DNA of 64,000 bases. Origin: Paratractidigestivibacter sp963605405 (lineage in GTDB: Bacteria > Actinomycetota > Coriobacteriia > Coriobacteriales > Atopobiaceae). This document shows positions 26,701 through 33,079 of the stretch, piece by piece; position 1 is the first letter of the stretch; the number at the start of each line of letters is the position of its first letter. The DNA is taken from NCBI GenBank assembly GCA_963605405.1, contig CAVCUP010000007.1, positions 43,150-107,149 on the forward strand, given 5' to 3'. The position numbers and the translations under genes were made by a program. The notes under the pieces are model-generated. The model ran no database searches. It was not told the origin of the DNA and worked only from the letters and a program-made list of their open reading frames with translations.

Positions 26701-28596
26701 TGGACGTACAACCGGGGCAAGGGCGAGGCCGCCGAGTACGGCTGGGACACGCACCTCGCGAGCGGCGGGTCCATGGGCGCGCTGGGCAAGCACCTTGAGT
26801 TCAGCGGTGCCGGCGAAGGCGCTGGCGCCCTGCCCGCGGGCACGCAGCTCACGCTGGTGGACACCGCGCATGGGGATAAGGCGTACAGCTATACCGTCAG
26901 CACCGACGGCTCGGCGAGCGTCGGGCTCGGCGACTTTACGGACTCCGCCGGCAAGAAGTACCAGGAGCTGTGGCTGAGCGAGATCATGGGCGTCTCGGCG
27001 GCCCAGGATACCGCCGGAGCCTGGGTGCAGTGCGACGCGGGCGACCCGAGCGTCGGGGCCAAGGTCGTGACCGGAAACGAGACCCATTATTACCGTCCGT
27101 ATGCTGCCGCCTCCGACTCCGGTGCGGACCGCTACACGCTCACCGTCGCCAAGGGCCCTGACGGCAAGGAGACCACGCCGAGCGAGAACTTCTACCTGGT
27201 GGTGAATGTTCCGTCCGGCAAGACCGCAGCTGCCGTGAACGGCTACACCGGCACCTCGTTCACGGATACGAGCGTCAATAAAACCATCAACTACACGCTG
27301 CGCTCGGACGCATCGATGCTGGATGGGCACCAGAACACGGCGTCCACCTACAGCATCTACTCGAGTTACGACCAGAGCCTTGAGGACAGCACGGGCAAGT
27401 CGGGCATCAACGAGCTCCCGAAGACGGACGACTATACCGGCTACACGTTCCCCCTGGCCGCGACCGATACCATCAGGTTCGATTCGAGCCAGCAGTACAA
27501 CGACTCCGACAAGCTCTACTACCAGTTCGGAGCCTCGCTCGTGAGCTATATACAGGACGGCGACTCCAGCGCGAGCAGCACCGGCGCGGTCGGATTCCCC
27601 ACGGGCACCACAGGGACGCTGAGCTTCTACGTGAAGGTGGGGGATGTGTACTACACGCCGACCACCGTCAACGGAAAGACGACGTGGACGGCGGCTGCGG
27701 CCGGCACTCCTGCGGCAACAAAGGCCTGGTCGGCGGACGGCAACGATCTCGCCGAGTCTCTTGCCGACGGGAACGGCAACCTGTACGACCTCTCACCTCT
27801 GAGGAAGACGGCGGGCAGCGACGGGGCCATCCAGATCAGCGTCGAGGTCGATGACCTCAAGATGAGCGAGGAGGCCGCCAAGCAGGCCATCGCCGCGTCG
27901 CAGAACGGCGAGTCCTACACCATGGCGCACTACCGCTCGGCGCTCTCGACCCGCACGGAGACGCTCTCCACCTCGAACATGGTGGTCAGCGTGCAGGGCG
28001 CCCCCGGCTACTACCGCAAGGACCTGGGCTCCTCGACCATCGAGCTCACGGCGAGCAAGCAGACCCAGCTCGGCATCAACGTGGACGACCTCGACCTGGC
28101 CGACGGCACCATCGGCGCGGTGGGCACCTACAGCCTGCTCAAGCTCTCGGACGGCGGCGACGAGCTGATGAAGAGCGCCGCGAAGGTCAAGTACACGCTC
28201 AAGCTGCAGCGGCGCGCGAGCGCAGACGGCGCGTACGAGGATGTGAACATCAACGATTACCTGGGCATCAAGTCCAGCGCGTTGGGCACGGGCACCGTGG
28301 CCAAGGACGGTTCTTCCGTTACCTTTATCGACGTCAAGTCCGACGGCGCCTTCGCAACTCGTGACGGCGACACCAACGCTTTCAAGTTACTCTTCGAAGT
28401 CAAGGTGAAGACCGACGTGGAGGCCGAGAAGCATATCTACGCCAACTACCGCATCGTCCTTAAGGCTGAGCTTCTTGGCGTCAAAGACGATACAATCGAC
28501 ACTCCTGTGAACGCCGGTGGAGTCACGGACTATAACGGCTCGGACTACATCACTTACTCGCTCACTCGAGTGAACACGAACGGCATTTCTCATTAA
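17749..28596 (+). CDS. Giant secreted GLUG-repeat surface protein (3,615 residues)
   Basis: A Sec signal peptide (MKLAQCIIATCLSVLLSLQG, cleavage after AYA near residue 30) and an acidic linker lead into more than 2,600 residues rich in GG-h-h-G motifs (GGLIGKAA, GGFIGSVS, GGIVGRVE, GGLVGSLG, GGIIGRVD, GGIVGWSN, GGIVGNVN; about 27 by eye). This GLUG-like pattern is typical of beta-helical adhesins. The last ~900 residues look like extended beta-domain stalk. There is no LPxTG-hydrophobic-basic tail, transmembrane helix, SLH or LysM repeat, so retention must be non-covalent. The gene lies 2 bp after 16586-17746. Stretches near 19.3-20.2, 23.8-24.4 and 25.3-25.9 kb look AT-richer than the rest, suggesting a mosaic. 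Adhesin function is inferred. Confidence 0.82.
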   Translation: MKLAQCIIATCLSVLLSLQGLSSSMTAYAVTLMEGQASGDQYATSVASLYGEDVDAAAGSGSDAGSGDSGYGTDADDEGALALADDSEAEIDGSATEGYSTVEDAESDERDDVDDDVALASITYEYTTISELNVALSGHGSATGSGDNVEITYEDNDALKIISHADPRLYENATIKRGGSTGSEFDVSATTGEAASFQGFGSTEHPFAGTLVNGGEVLELTSDRTVFNALKVTDGYLVKIIWKGATDYNAPMVATELSGSGTLGVSVKIADPNTADTDFTDASPALTAPLFGTVKTGGETVTVNAEYSFTGARKALSVSASGNIGLLANIVESGTLAIGGVTGLDGVNNNGAIATSKGNAGLFIGQVNDGATVCMDAFTLGKTVTVRSASGSAGGLAGQVGSSDGATVTLTGAVDFTKLTAQGSIASGGLIGKAAKLILNQTNAPFTCPNTVGSNSSENTGGFIGSVSFSGDKAFTANDEIVTSSAVQLESARNAGAVFGYLDLRYGDVTFTAADAASPSVFSSTMAGATSATVYGGIVGRVEDTGVSGSANSSYSSTHSLAVKNVKVEGTCTQTPKTAGGLVGSLGTSSPYYCATLIVDGATVAWGGPWVSFSFGGVVGNLDNYSVLDCGDVTVSTQGDVSKGAGIAGETWKGTIRLRGTTDLSGLRLSSNASGEAAQIAITSYNWPSLIFATGSGNDENWTLKRCDAVAADDLGGNGTVNQTLLGHNEVVRLGGEGGLSPHLIQLDDATHQPRFWLPENSPNAAAATSSGNQRGRQLDFGSSTVNVASVDEFACLALTIQTLGYFSGVSGIDRGNIDTLKTSTINIDGDIDLSGTGITGLTQDAYYGSYDRYSSWVYSGTLNGNGHTVTLAVGEPYGTRNGTVLGPDDTSEGNGKTYYHNRLGLLGEVSDAAVNSLTITGTMNLDARTPRNSEKRTDVGAVAARVNGSTTIGADNDVKATVAITYGNQTNAFNSIVSVGGLIGRVAAASTVTLGGAGTSCFAGSIASGTAEAGNSNVGGIIGRVDDTRTTVNATKASVSGSISTQGSSAYAAVGGFIGVIGQGGNKKTVNITNLDLSGLKIAREANDKSETAGGLLGHSWGNVYVNFSGSAGDYALKTGGTTLTANNATQVGGLVYASSGVWSVGDRGIDLSGATMSANSATKLGLLVCMGGDNVRVGDQNYAYNDTMGGLYLKNTADWNTAYKVNESAGAIVAGSVVTFDEWVADTCMPGFDVTATGVNGVVSLHTTGDKLDMSGAAGSRNSYVNRTALGKAHQTNGSSRYYYNLDRMGSYTLGGTVDTPAKLLLWSVYHYAAGAINGNFASADADAASSLTAITGDLDMDGYSYYPVDVKGESIAVSDATITFHNSRIESEENGNKLTSAETQHMNMHAGLLRNFTAGTDTSTEYSYSVSNVTLKGSVGTLLYKGAVVGAGALLAGTMTGDEESARIATLGINGLTLDGLTVRGVEDVSLAPLAACNFGSYSALNVTGVSAKNYASGTAAATSLFGNLGNESADQVTASFTNIAVPSLASGDGKDAIFTRASLLESYAFAQGKASSATYTFTKADDAAKQVTYGKEIDSNGEYHGKQFWYYDESLNGVDAGLVTDGTRTANATTPQYGAYLPYVAKGQSGSAYHEIKVNQRIANLTSGCGTYGDPYSITTPGQLYAVAYYINTGAAQDEWAVTVTRNQEQICSRRSDGSTDNEITYLYSASDRTWKEAAKINEEWTAKESGETLEDATMRRYIQSCYLSIETDGLEVDTSSFNGLGTHDYPFRGVIVGNLDNGASSTEAGDDASGDTAVASSRKTLVIKNGVSNFQGLIPYSYGSVVRDLNVQYAGAANTIAYTAKNATDGVPTAFFGGVIGCVMGGDNVIDGVVVSAGSDSDSGEAASEASENLLTRIWNALTAFVALVTNSASSQSFGVSASGDKSHLVAIGGYVGAISGGGVIFRSMSDDACKWRENSTNLYDNPYVGRVIDGFAFSEGCEIDNGDKNYKINELDTSLTSCVTTSDIQGKYRGMANSAATVTVANAQGLLVLSAIINSGAAAGAAHTDYNGDGYGVFRGSRAYQGYGYYAFPTGYKFGNTEFGKVRNASYSNVGTGSDASGDFTRSVRDDTIAPGKQAWEGPLDNVESSSADINSPYLVSAYANAPTGYVCASKLTGLNLQFAENGTYDMSVYGTGFTGLSGRYYSNACYSGQKSTDRDRIIPWIACIDGKGSTLTLSSVAKEYQDDDYSVAGVGGLFATITFTANNVGNSISANDGASVRDITFRNCDVSLTYLDSSNSALTNYAKNATGVGVLAGVTANANSQYSYGTYRNVVITADSGKTTTVSGGENAGGLYGSAGYAQRSGADSVDEIVNSGGGLCAPIKLYDCSYSNLSVDGRTNVGGYVGKVASGESGLWATSGDYTFASNSTIAIDSKSTDNTNAAGGIFGLVGCSVNVNTGQEESAEQLAVMSDVKVTTTCAASRTDEGCTRGVGSLVGRAESTVTANRLKVTASAEATYDAPIYLGSVDEKQNSSSNMAVKNVGGIVGWSNKNVSINGSTVEKLRIGNGEHSGGIVGTLDGGVTLAVDGSAVNGMVFDGARNGGIVGNVNNSGANVNVTNTTIQACSFSGKASYWKSHPGGNGNFSGGIVGYALGTYKVSNVFLSENMFPDTAKRQGLLVGCTAQDSGNFKGVYAAGIKVKLASNQTNADVPAAICYFRESSDKSVINQKSYIAFANYTDSADGTAGLFAAAGASPYVTTSPMTSVKVSADSGSGFLFGDGAAITTAATIKDQAGTSVAGRYTYTNIGGIDANGSYQNTNDYKASISASTFNDNNSTAKADTDFNVLLLPGNDTTTVANYLNLVTNGGFSDAVRLNGSTTHVSATVQTVKLENDSLVASDDTPTVRVVNNGTTSMSFRATSQWDNEKGRFTLLTLTFSEAGQEYKVQVPIIVRRMLEVDFTATYSYGTHFTPDAYSSLGENAHVLTNFGEPMSGYLTWTYNRGKGEAAEYGWDTHLASGGSMGALGKHLEFSGAGEGAGALPAGTQLTLVDTAHGDKAYSYTVSTDGSASVGLGDFTDSAGKKYQELWLSEIMGVSAAQDTAGAWVQCDAGDPSVGAKVVTGNETHYYRPYAAASDSGADRYTLTVAKGPDGKETTPSENFYLVVNVPSGKTAAAVNGYTGTSFTDTSVNKTINYTLRSDASMLDGHQNTASTYSIYSSYDQSLEDSTGKSGINELPKTDDYTGYTFPLAATDTIRFDSSQQYNDSDKLYYQFGASLVSYIQDGDSSASSTGAVGFPTGTTGTLSFYVKVGDVYYTPTTVNGKTTWTAAAAGTPAATKAWSADGNDLAESLADGNGNLYDLSPLRKTAGSDGAIQISVEVDDLKMSEEAAKQAIAASQNGESYTMAHYRSALSTRTETLSTSNMVVSVQGAPGYYRKDLGSSTIELTASKQTQLGINVDDLDLADGTIGAVGTYSLLKLSDGGDELMKSAAKVKYTLKLQRRASADGAYEDVNINDYLGIKSSALGTGTVAKDGSSVTFIDVKSDGAFATRDGDTNAFKLLFEVKVKTDVEAEKHIYANYRIVLKAELLGVKDDTIDTPVNAGGVTDYNGSDYITYSLTRVNTNGISH

Positions 28597-28641
28597 TGAC
28601 CACGTGTCTGAACTATTACCAGTAGAAAGGAGGTGCGGCGC

Positions 28642-29592
28642 ATGGGCCGCGTCACGGACATCGAACAACAAGAGGCGCTCCCCGTCGGGCAGCAGGGCTC
28701 GGGCCGGCGCTCGGCCGCCGAGCAGCGGCTCTCCGCGCAGACGGATCAGCTGCGCCGCACCTTCTGCCGCACGCTCGCGGTGCTGCTGCTGGCCGTGCTC
28801 TCTGTTACGGCCTTTACCTACGCCTGGTACATCTACAACACCACGCGCCACGTGACGGATGTGAAGATGGCCGCCGGCACGGGCGTGACCTTCCTCATCA
28901 GCGACGCGTACGACGGCGAGTACAGGACCTCGGCCGGCCTAAGCTTCGAGGGCCTGCTGAACCCTGTCTCCACGGACAATGTCCTCAACGGCTTCCAGCG
29001 CGTCTCGGGTTTCTCCGGCGGCTCCTCGACCTCCGTGCTCGCGAGCATGTTCGAGGCGGCGGGGCGCACGGACTACTACCAGACCTCGCTCTTCCTCACC
29101 ACGAACTCCGCGGCCACCGATGTGTACCTGGCCGGCATCAGCTTCGACGACACGGACCTCGAGAACCCCATCTCCACCGCGCTGCGCGTGGGCCTGATCG
29201 TGCACGAGGCGGGCAAGGGGACCGCGGTTTGCGGCCAGTACATTTTCGAGCTTACGAGCGACCACAACCCGCAGGCGCGCTACAACACCGAGAAGGGCTC
29301 GGCGGGCGACGTGCTCGACTCCACCAAGACGGACGGCTCGACGGTGGCCTTCGCGCCCCTTACGAGCGCGAGTTATGCCCTCTACGACGAGGAGACGGGC
29401 GTGCCCTCGCTTCAGGGCGGCAGCGTCAAGCTGTGCAGCCTGCCGGCCGCCGAGAGCGGCGCCCCTCGCGGGACGCCCGTGCAGGTGGACGTCTACGTGT
29501 GGCTCGAGGGCTGCGACGAGGACTGTACGAACAACATCGCTGGCACGAGCCTCGACACGCTCGCGCTGCGCTTCGTGGGCATGCGGGACTAG
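28642..29592 (+). CDS. SipW-type surface protein with W-L-E-G-C-D signature
   Basis: A 316-residue protein. AAAGGAGG (28626-28633) points to ATG 28642 rather than the GTG at 28633. A 45-residue charged leader precedes the hydrophobic core TLAVLLLAVLSVTAFTYAWY, the SipW-type block. The external part ends with VDVYVWLEGCDEDCTNNIAG followed by a hydrophobic beta-strand (LDTLALRFVG), a signature shared with four other proteins of this region. Cys residues in that motif could form a disulfide. Likely a minor subunit exported through a SipW peptidase. I do not recognise the external domain otherwise. Confidence 0.76.
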   Translation: MGRVTDIEQQEALPVGQQGSGRRSAAEQRLSAQTDQLRRTFCRTLAVLLLAVLSVTAFTYAWYIYNTTRHVTDVKMAAGTGVTFLISDAYDGEYRTSAGLSFEGLLNPVSTDNVLNGFQRVSGFSGGSSTSVLASMFEAAGRTDYYQTSLFLTTNSAATDVYLAGISFDDTDLENPISTALRVGLIVHEAGKGTAVCGQYIFELTSDHNPQARYNTEKGSAGDVLDSTKTDGSTVAFAPLTSASYALYDEETGVPSLQGGSVKLCSLPAAESGAPRGTPVQVDVYVWLEGCDEDCTNNIAGTSLDTLALRFVGMRD

Positions 29593-29606
29593 GGGAGGTG
29601 AGCGGA

Positions 29607-30536
29607 ATGGCTATCTGGAAAGTGACGAAGGACCGGCGCGCGGCGGGCGGCGCGTATGCGGGCGGCTCTACGGTGGCCGCGGGCTCGGGCTCGGCTGGCC
29701 GCGCAGCCGGGCGCGACGACGCCGACGCCGCGCAGGCCAGGGGCCTTGCCGTCTCCGCCGCGTGGCTGGTCCTTCTCGCTCTGGCCCTCGGCGCCGCCAC
29801 CTACGCGTGGATCAGCTCCAACCGACACACGAACGTGACCCCCGTGGCCCACACCGTGTCTGACTCCGGTTCCGACCTGCTCATCTCTGCGAGCGAGTCC
29901 GGCCCCTTCAACACCACCTGCGACCTCGCGGAGACGGACAAGACGCTCTACCCCGTGTCCACCTCCGATCTCGCGAGCTTCTGGCGCTCGAGTTTCCAGA
30001 ACGCGGCCGGCATCACCGTGGACTACGCCTCGGCCACCGCGGCCCTGGACGACTACGCCCTTACCGGCTCGGTCTACCTGCAGTGCGGCTCGTCGCCTCT
30101 CGACGTGTATCTGTACTTGCCGGGGATGAGCGTGTCCTCGGACCCGCAGCTGCTCGCGTCGCTTCGGCTCGGGCTCGTGTTCGAGAGCGCGTCGGGCACG
30201 CGGTCGTATATCTTTACCTGCGACTCTTTGGGGGACACCTCGAGCGCGACCGTCACGCGCACCACGACCGAGGACAACGTGGTCGTGTCCGGCGAATCGT
30301 CATGGTCCTACACGGCGGACCCCGCGCTCGATATGGCCGCCCGCACCATGGAGGGCTCCGAGGAGTCTCCGACGGTCGCCTCCGGCGCGAGCCCGGTCTG
30401 CGCGCTCGCCGCCAACGAGGTGGCCCGCGTGCGCTACTACGTGTACATGGAGGGCTGCGACGCCAATTGCGCGAACCAGGCCCAGGCTAAGGACGTTACC
30501 CTGCAGCTCGCCTTCGCGGGCACGCAGGCGTCGTAA
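29607..30536 (+). CDS. SipW-type surface protein with W/M-E-G-C-D signature
   Basis: A 309-residue protein started at ATG 29607 behind GGGGAGGTG. A Gly/Ala-rich 45-residue leader is followed by WLVLLALALGAATYAWISSNR, a clear SipW-type signal core. The external part shares with its relatives an early ETDKTLYPVSTSDL block (compare LTLYPVSTFDL in the protein encoded at 30555) and the C-terminal YYVYMEGCDANCANQ signature with a final LQLAFAG strand. The two shared blocks show that these proteins belong to one family despite low overall similarity. Probably a fibre component. Confidence 0.76.
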   Translation: MAIWKVTKDRRAAGGAYAGGSTVAAGSGSAGRAAGRDDADAAQARGLAVSAAWLVLLALALGAATYAWISSNRHTNVTPVAHTVSDSGSDLLISASESGPFNTTCDLAETDKTLYPVSTSDLASFWRSSFQNAAGITVDYASATAALDDYALTGSVYLQCGSSPLDVYLYLPGMSVSSDPQLLASLRLGLVFESASGTRSYIFTCDSLGDTSSATVTRTTTEDNVVVSGESSWSYTADPALDMAARTMEGSEESPTVASGASPVCALAANEVARVRYYVYMEGCDANCANQAQAKDVTLQLAFAGTQAS

Positions 30537-30554
30537 GAGGGGAGAGGAGCAGCC

Positions 30555-31448
30555 ATGGCCAAGAAGAACGCGAACCGAGCCGAAGCGGCCCCGCGCCGCG
30601 TCATCGCCGCCGCGCTCAGCGCCGTCGCGCTTCTCGCCGCCTTGGGCGCCGCGACGTACGCTTGGTTTACCAGCAACTCCAAGGTGAACACGAACAGCGT
30701 CTCCGTCCACAGCGACGAGAGCGCCCTGGTGGTCGAGCTCGGCGACTCGGGGGCAGGCAGGTGGACGAGCGAGGGCGACGCGGCCTTCTCCACAAGTAGC
30801 CCTGACGACCTGACGCTCTACCCCGTCTCTACCTTCGACCTCACGGGCTTCGCCGAGTGCGCGGCAAACGCCTCGAACGGGGCGGCCACCGTCTTCCAGC
30901 AGGCGGCCGACGGCCAGCACTATTACCACGGCTGGACCGACGTGCGCGCGAGCGTTACCGGCTCGGGGGCGTCGAAGGCCGCTGGCAAGGCGGCGCTCTA
31001 TCTTGCCGACACTCTGGCCCCCGCGGACGCCGACCCCGAGCTTCTCCGGGCCGCGCGCGTGGGCATAAAGATCTCTCGCGGCGGGGAGGTCGTGAAGACG
31101 GCCATCTTCGAGCTCGATTCCTCCGCGGGAACCAACCGCAGCGACCACCCGGCCACCTCGCCGAGTCTCGCGGGTTATGTGGACGGCATGCTCCTCGGTT
31201 GGTCCGACGTGGGCCTCACCTGCGGAAACGACGTGACGGAGGACTTCTCCGGCTATGTGATGGGCACGGGCGAGGACGCCGTGCGCCCCCAGAGCGCGCT
31301 CGCCCAGCTCGAACTCGGGCAGGTCTACCGCATGGACGTCTATTACTACATCGAGGGCACGGACGCTGACAGCGCCGACTATCTCTACGGCGACGTGGGC
31401 ACGCTGCATCTCTCGCTCTTCGCCGTTCTCGACGGGAGGGAGGGCTGA
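30555..31448 (+). CDS. SipW-type surface protein
   Basis: A 297-residue protein with SD GAGGGGAGAGGAG. The short basic N terminus and ALSAVALLAALGAATYAWFTSN form a textbook SipW-type signal. The external domain contains LTLYPVSTFDLTGF and ends VYYYIEGTDADSADYLYG with strand LHLSLFAV, a Cys-free version of the family signature. Its TGA overlaps the next ATG by one base (ATG at 31448), so the genes are coupled. It most resembles the protein encoded at 29607. Confidence 0.76.
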   Translation: MAKKNANRAEAAPRRVIAAALSAVALLAALGAATYAWFTSNSKVNTNSVSVHSDESALVVELGDSGAGRWTSEGDAAFSTSSPDDLTLYPVSTFDLTGFAECAANASNGAATVFQQAADGQHYYHGWTDVRASVTGSGASKAAGKAALYLADTLAPADADPELLRAARVGIKISRGGEVVKTAIFELDSSAGTNRSDHPATSPSLAGYVDGMLLGWSDVGLTCGNDVTEDFSGYVMGTGEDAVRPQSALAQLELGQVYRMDVYYYIEGTDADSADYLYGDVGTLHLSLFAVLDGREG

Positions 31449-32281
31449 TGGCGCGCAGGGACATGAACGCCTCGGCGCATAACGGCCCCGCGCCCACGCG
31501 GCAAGAGGCCCTCGCCGTGCTGGTCGAGCGGAATCGGGAGCAGGAGACGCGCCACCGTCTGGCTGTTACCCTCGTGCTCGCTGGCCTCGCGCTCGTGGCG
31601 GTGGCGATGTCGACCTTCGCGTGGTTCTCCATCGCAGACAGCGCGAAGGTCCGCTCGCTCGCCATCGAGATGAACACGGACGGCTCCTTGCGCTTCGACC
31701 TGGATGCGCATGAGCGGTTCACGGACTACGTGATCACGCTCGGGTTCGACCAGATCACCTCCCGCATCGGCTCCGAGCAGGGCATGGACGTGGACGCCTC
31801 CAGTCTCCAGCCCGTGACGAGCTCCGACGGCCAGACCTTCTCCTTCGAGAACGGCGGCGAGGCCTCGGCCTCCACCGGTGCCTTCCTCGAGTTCACGCTA
31901 CACTTCATTAGCCTGCAGGACTCGGTGGTCCGCCTCACGGGGCAGGACGGCGAGGACGGGGCCCGGGGCACGGCGTTTCTCTCTTCCGCCAGCGACTCGT
32001 TGCCTCTTGCCATGCGCATGAGCTTCACCGCAGACGGCCAGACCTGGATCTACGACCCCAACGTGGCGGCCGGTTCCGCCGCGCAGGGGGCGGCGACGAC
32101 CTTCGGGCTCGACGCCAACGAAGCCACTGCGGCCTCGAGCATGTTTAGTCTTACTGCCGAACAGGACAAGAGCGTTCTTGTCCGGATTTGGCTGGAAGGA
32201 ACGGATAGCAACTGTACGAACTCGATCAAAGGTGCGGATTACTCCGTCTCGATGCGCTTTGAGGGCGTCGGGGTCGACTAG
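31448..32281 (+). CDS. SipW-type surface protein
   Basis: A 277-residue protein. A charged 40-residue leader precedes VTLVLAGLALVAVAMSTFAWFS, then the external part. Near the C terminus is VLVRIWLEGTDSNCTNSIKG with strand YSVSMRFEGVG, the most consensus-like copy of the family signature. It is the last of the small exported proteins before the first SipW peptidase gene, 24 bp downstream, which is consistent with the peptidase processing this whole set. Confidence 0.76.
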   Translation: MARRDMNASAHNGPAPTRQEALAVLVERNREQETRHRLAVTLVLAGLALVAVAMSTFAWFSIADSAKVRSLAIEMNTDGSLRFDLDAHERFTDYVITLGFDQITSRIGSEQGMDVDASSLQPVTSSDGQTFSFENGGEASASTGAFLEFTLHFISLQDSVVRLTGQDGEDGARGTAFLSSASDSLPLAMRMSFTADGQTWIYDPNVAAGSAAQGAATTFGLDANEATAASSMFSLTAEQDKSVLVRIWLEGTDSNCTNSIKGADYSVSMRFEGVGVD

Positions 32282-32305
32282 CCCGGAAAGTAAAGAAGGG
32301 AACTT

Positions 32306-33079
32306 ATGGAAACTGCAAAGAAGATCGGGGCCACGGCACTCTCCGTGGTCATGTGGGTGATCATCCTCGTCGCGGCGCTCTACGCGTTCACCACCCTGGC
32401 AACAAAGGACGAGGATCATGTGGCGAGCATCGCCGGCTTCACGCCGCTGGCCGTCCAATCCGACTCGATGTCGCCGACCTTCGAGGCGGGCGACCTCATC
32501 GTGATCCAGGCGTGCGACCCCTCGACCCTCGAGGAGGGCGACGTCATCACGTTCCACACTATCGTGGACAACAAGTACGCGCTGAACACGCACCGCATCG
32601 ACTCCATCGCCGAGGCGGCGGGCGCGCGCAGCTACACCACCAAGGGCGACAACAACGCGGTGACGGATACCCACATCATCTCCGACGTGGACATCGTGGG
32701 TAAGTACGTGTTCCGCCTGCCCGGCGTGGGCCGCGTGATGGACTTCCTGAGCAGCAGCACCGGCTTCCTCGTGGTTGTCGTCGTCCCGATGCTGCTCTTC
32801 TTCATCTACCAGGTGTACCACCTGATCATCGTGGGCATGAACCTCAAGCGCGCCATGGCGCAGGAGGAGCGCATGGCCGAGGCAGCGGCGATCGTGGACG
32901 GCGGGGCCGGCGCGGGCGCGACGGATGCCGACGCCAAGCTCGCGGAGGCCATGCGACTCAAGGCCGAGGCCGAGGCGCTTCTCGAGCAGAGCCGTAAGGC
33001 CGCGGCGCAGTCCGGGACCGGTGACTCCTCCGGTTCGCCTGCCGCCGGACCCGGCGCGGGCGCGCACAAGGGGGAATAA
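32306..33079 (+). CDS. sipW: Signal peptidase I, SipW type (Ser/His)
   Basis: A 257-residue membrane protease. The N-terminal helix (12-30) precedes the catalytic motif SDSMSPTFEAGD (Ser54). The second box, YALNTHRID, has His96 where the classic bacterial enzyme has Lys, so it is the archaeal/ER-like type to which Bacillus SipW belongs. TTKGDNNAVTD supplies the conserved Asp. A second helix (about 150-175) and an acidic Ala-rich tail follow. SipW enzymes process TasA-like matrix proteins; the upstream genes encode exactly such precursors. The stop abuts the GTG of the AAA+ gene (TAAGTG), so they are co-translated. A second copy lies at 36913. Confidence 0.92.
   Translation: METAKKIGATALSVVMWVIILVAALYAFTTLATKDEDHVASIAGFTPLAVQSDSMSPTFEAGDLIVIQACDPSTLEEGDVITFHTIVDNKYALNTHRIDSIAEAAGARSYTTKGDNNAVTDTHIISDVDIVGKYVFRLPGVGRVMDFLSSSTGFLVVVVVPMLLFFIYQVYHLIIVGMNLKRAMAQEERMAEAAAIVDGGAGAGATDADAKLAEAMRLKAEAEALLEQSRKAAAQSGTGDSSGSPAAGPGAGAHKGE

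Noticed and set aside
27412..27432. An ELPKTDD motif in the giant protein that resembles a sortase signal
   Set aside because: It lies about 390 residues from the C terminus and is not followed by a hydrophobic helix and basic tail, so it cannot be a cell-wall sorting signal of the usual kind.
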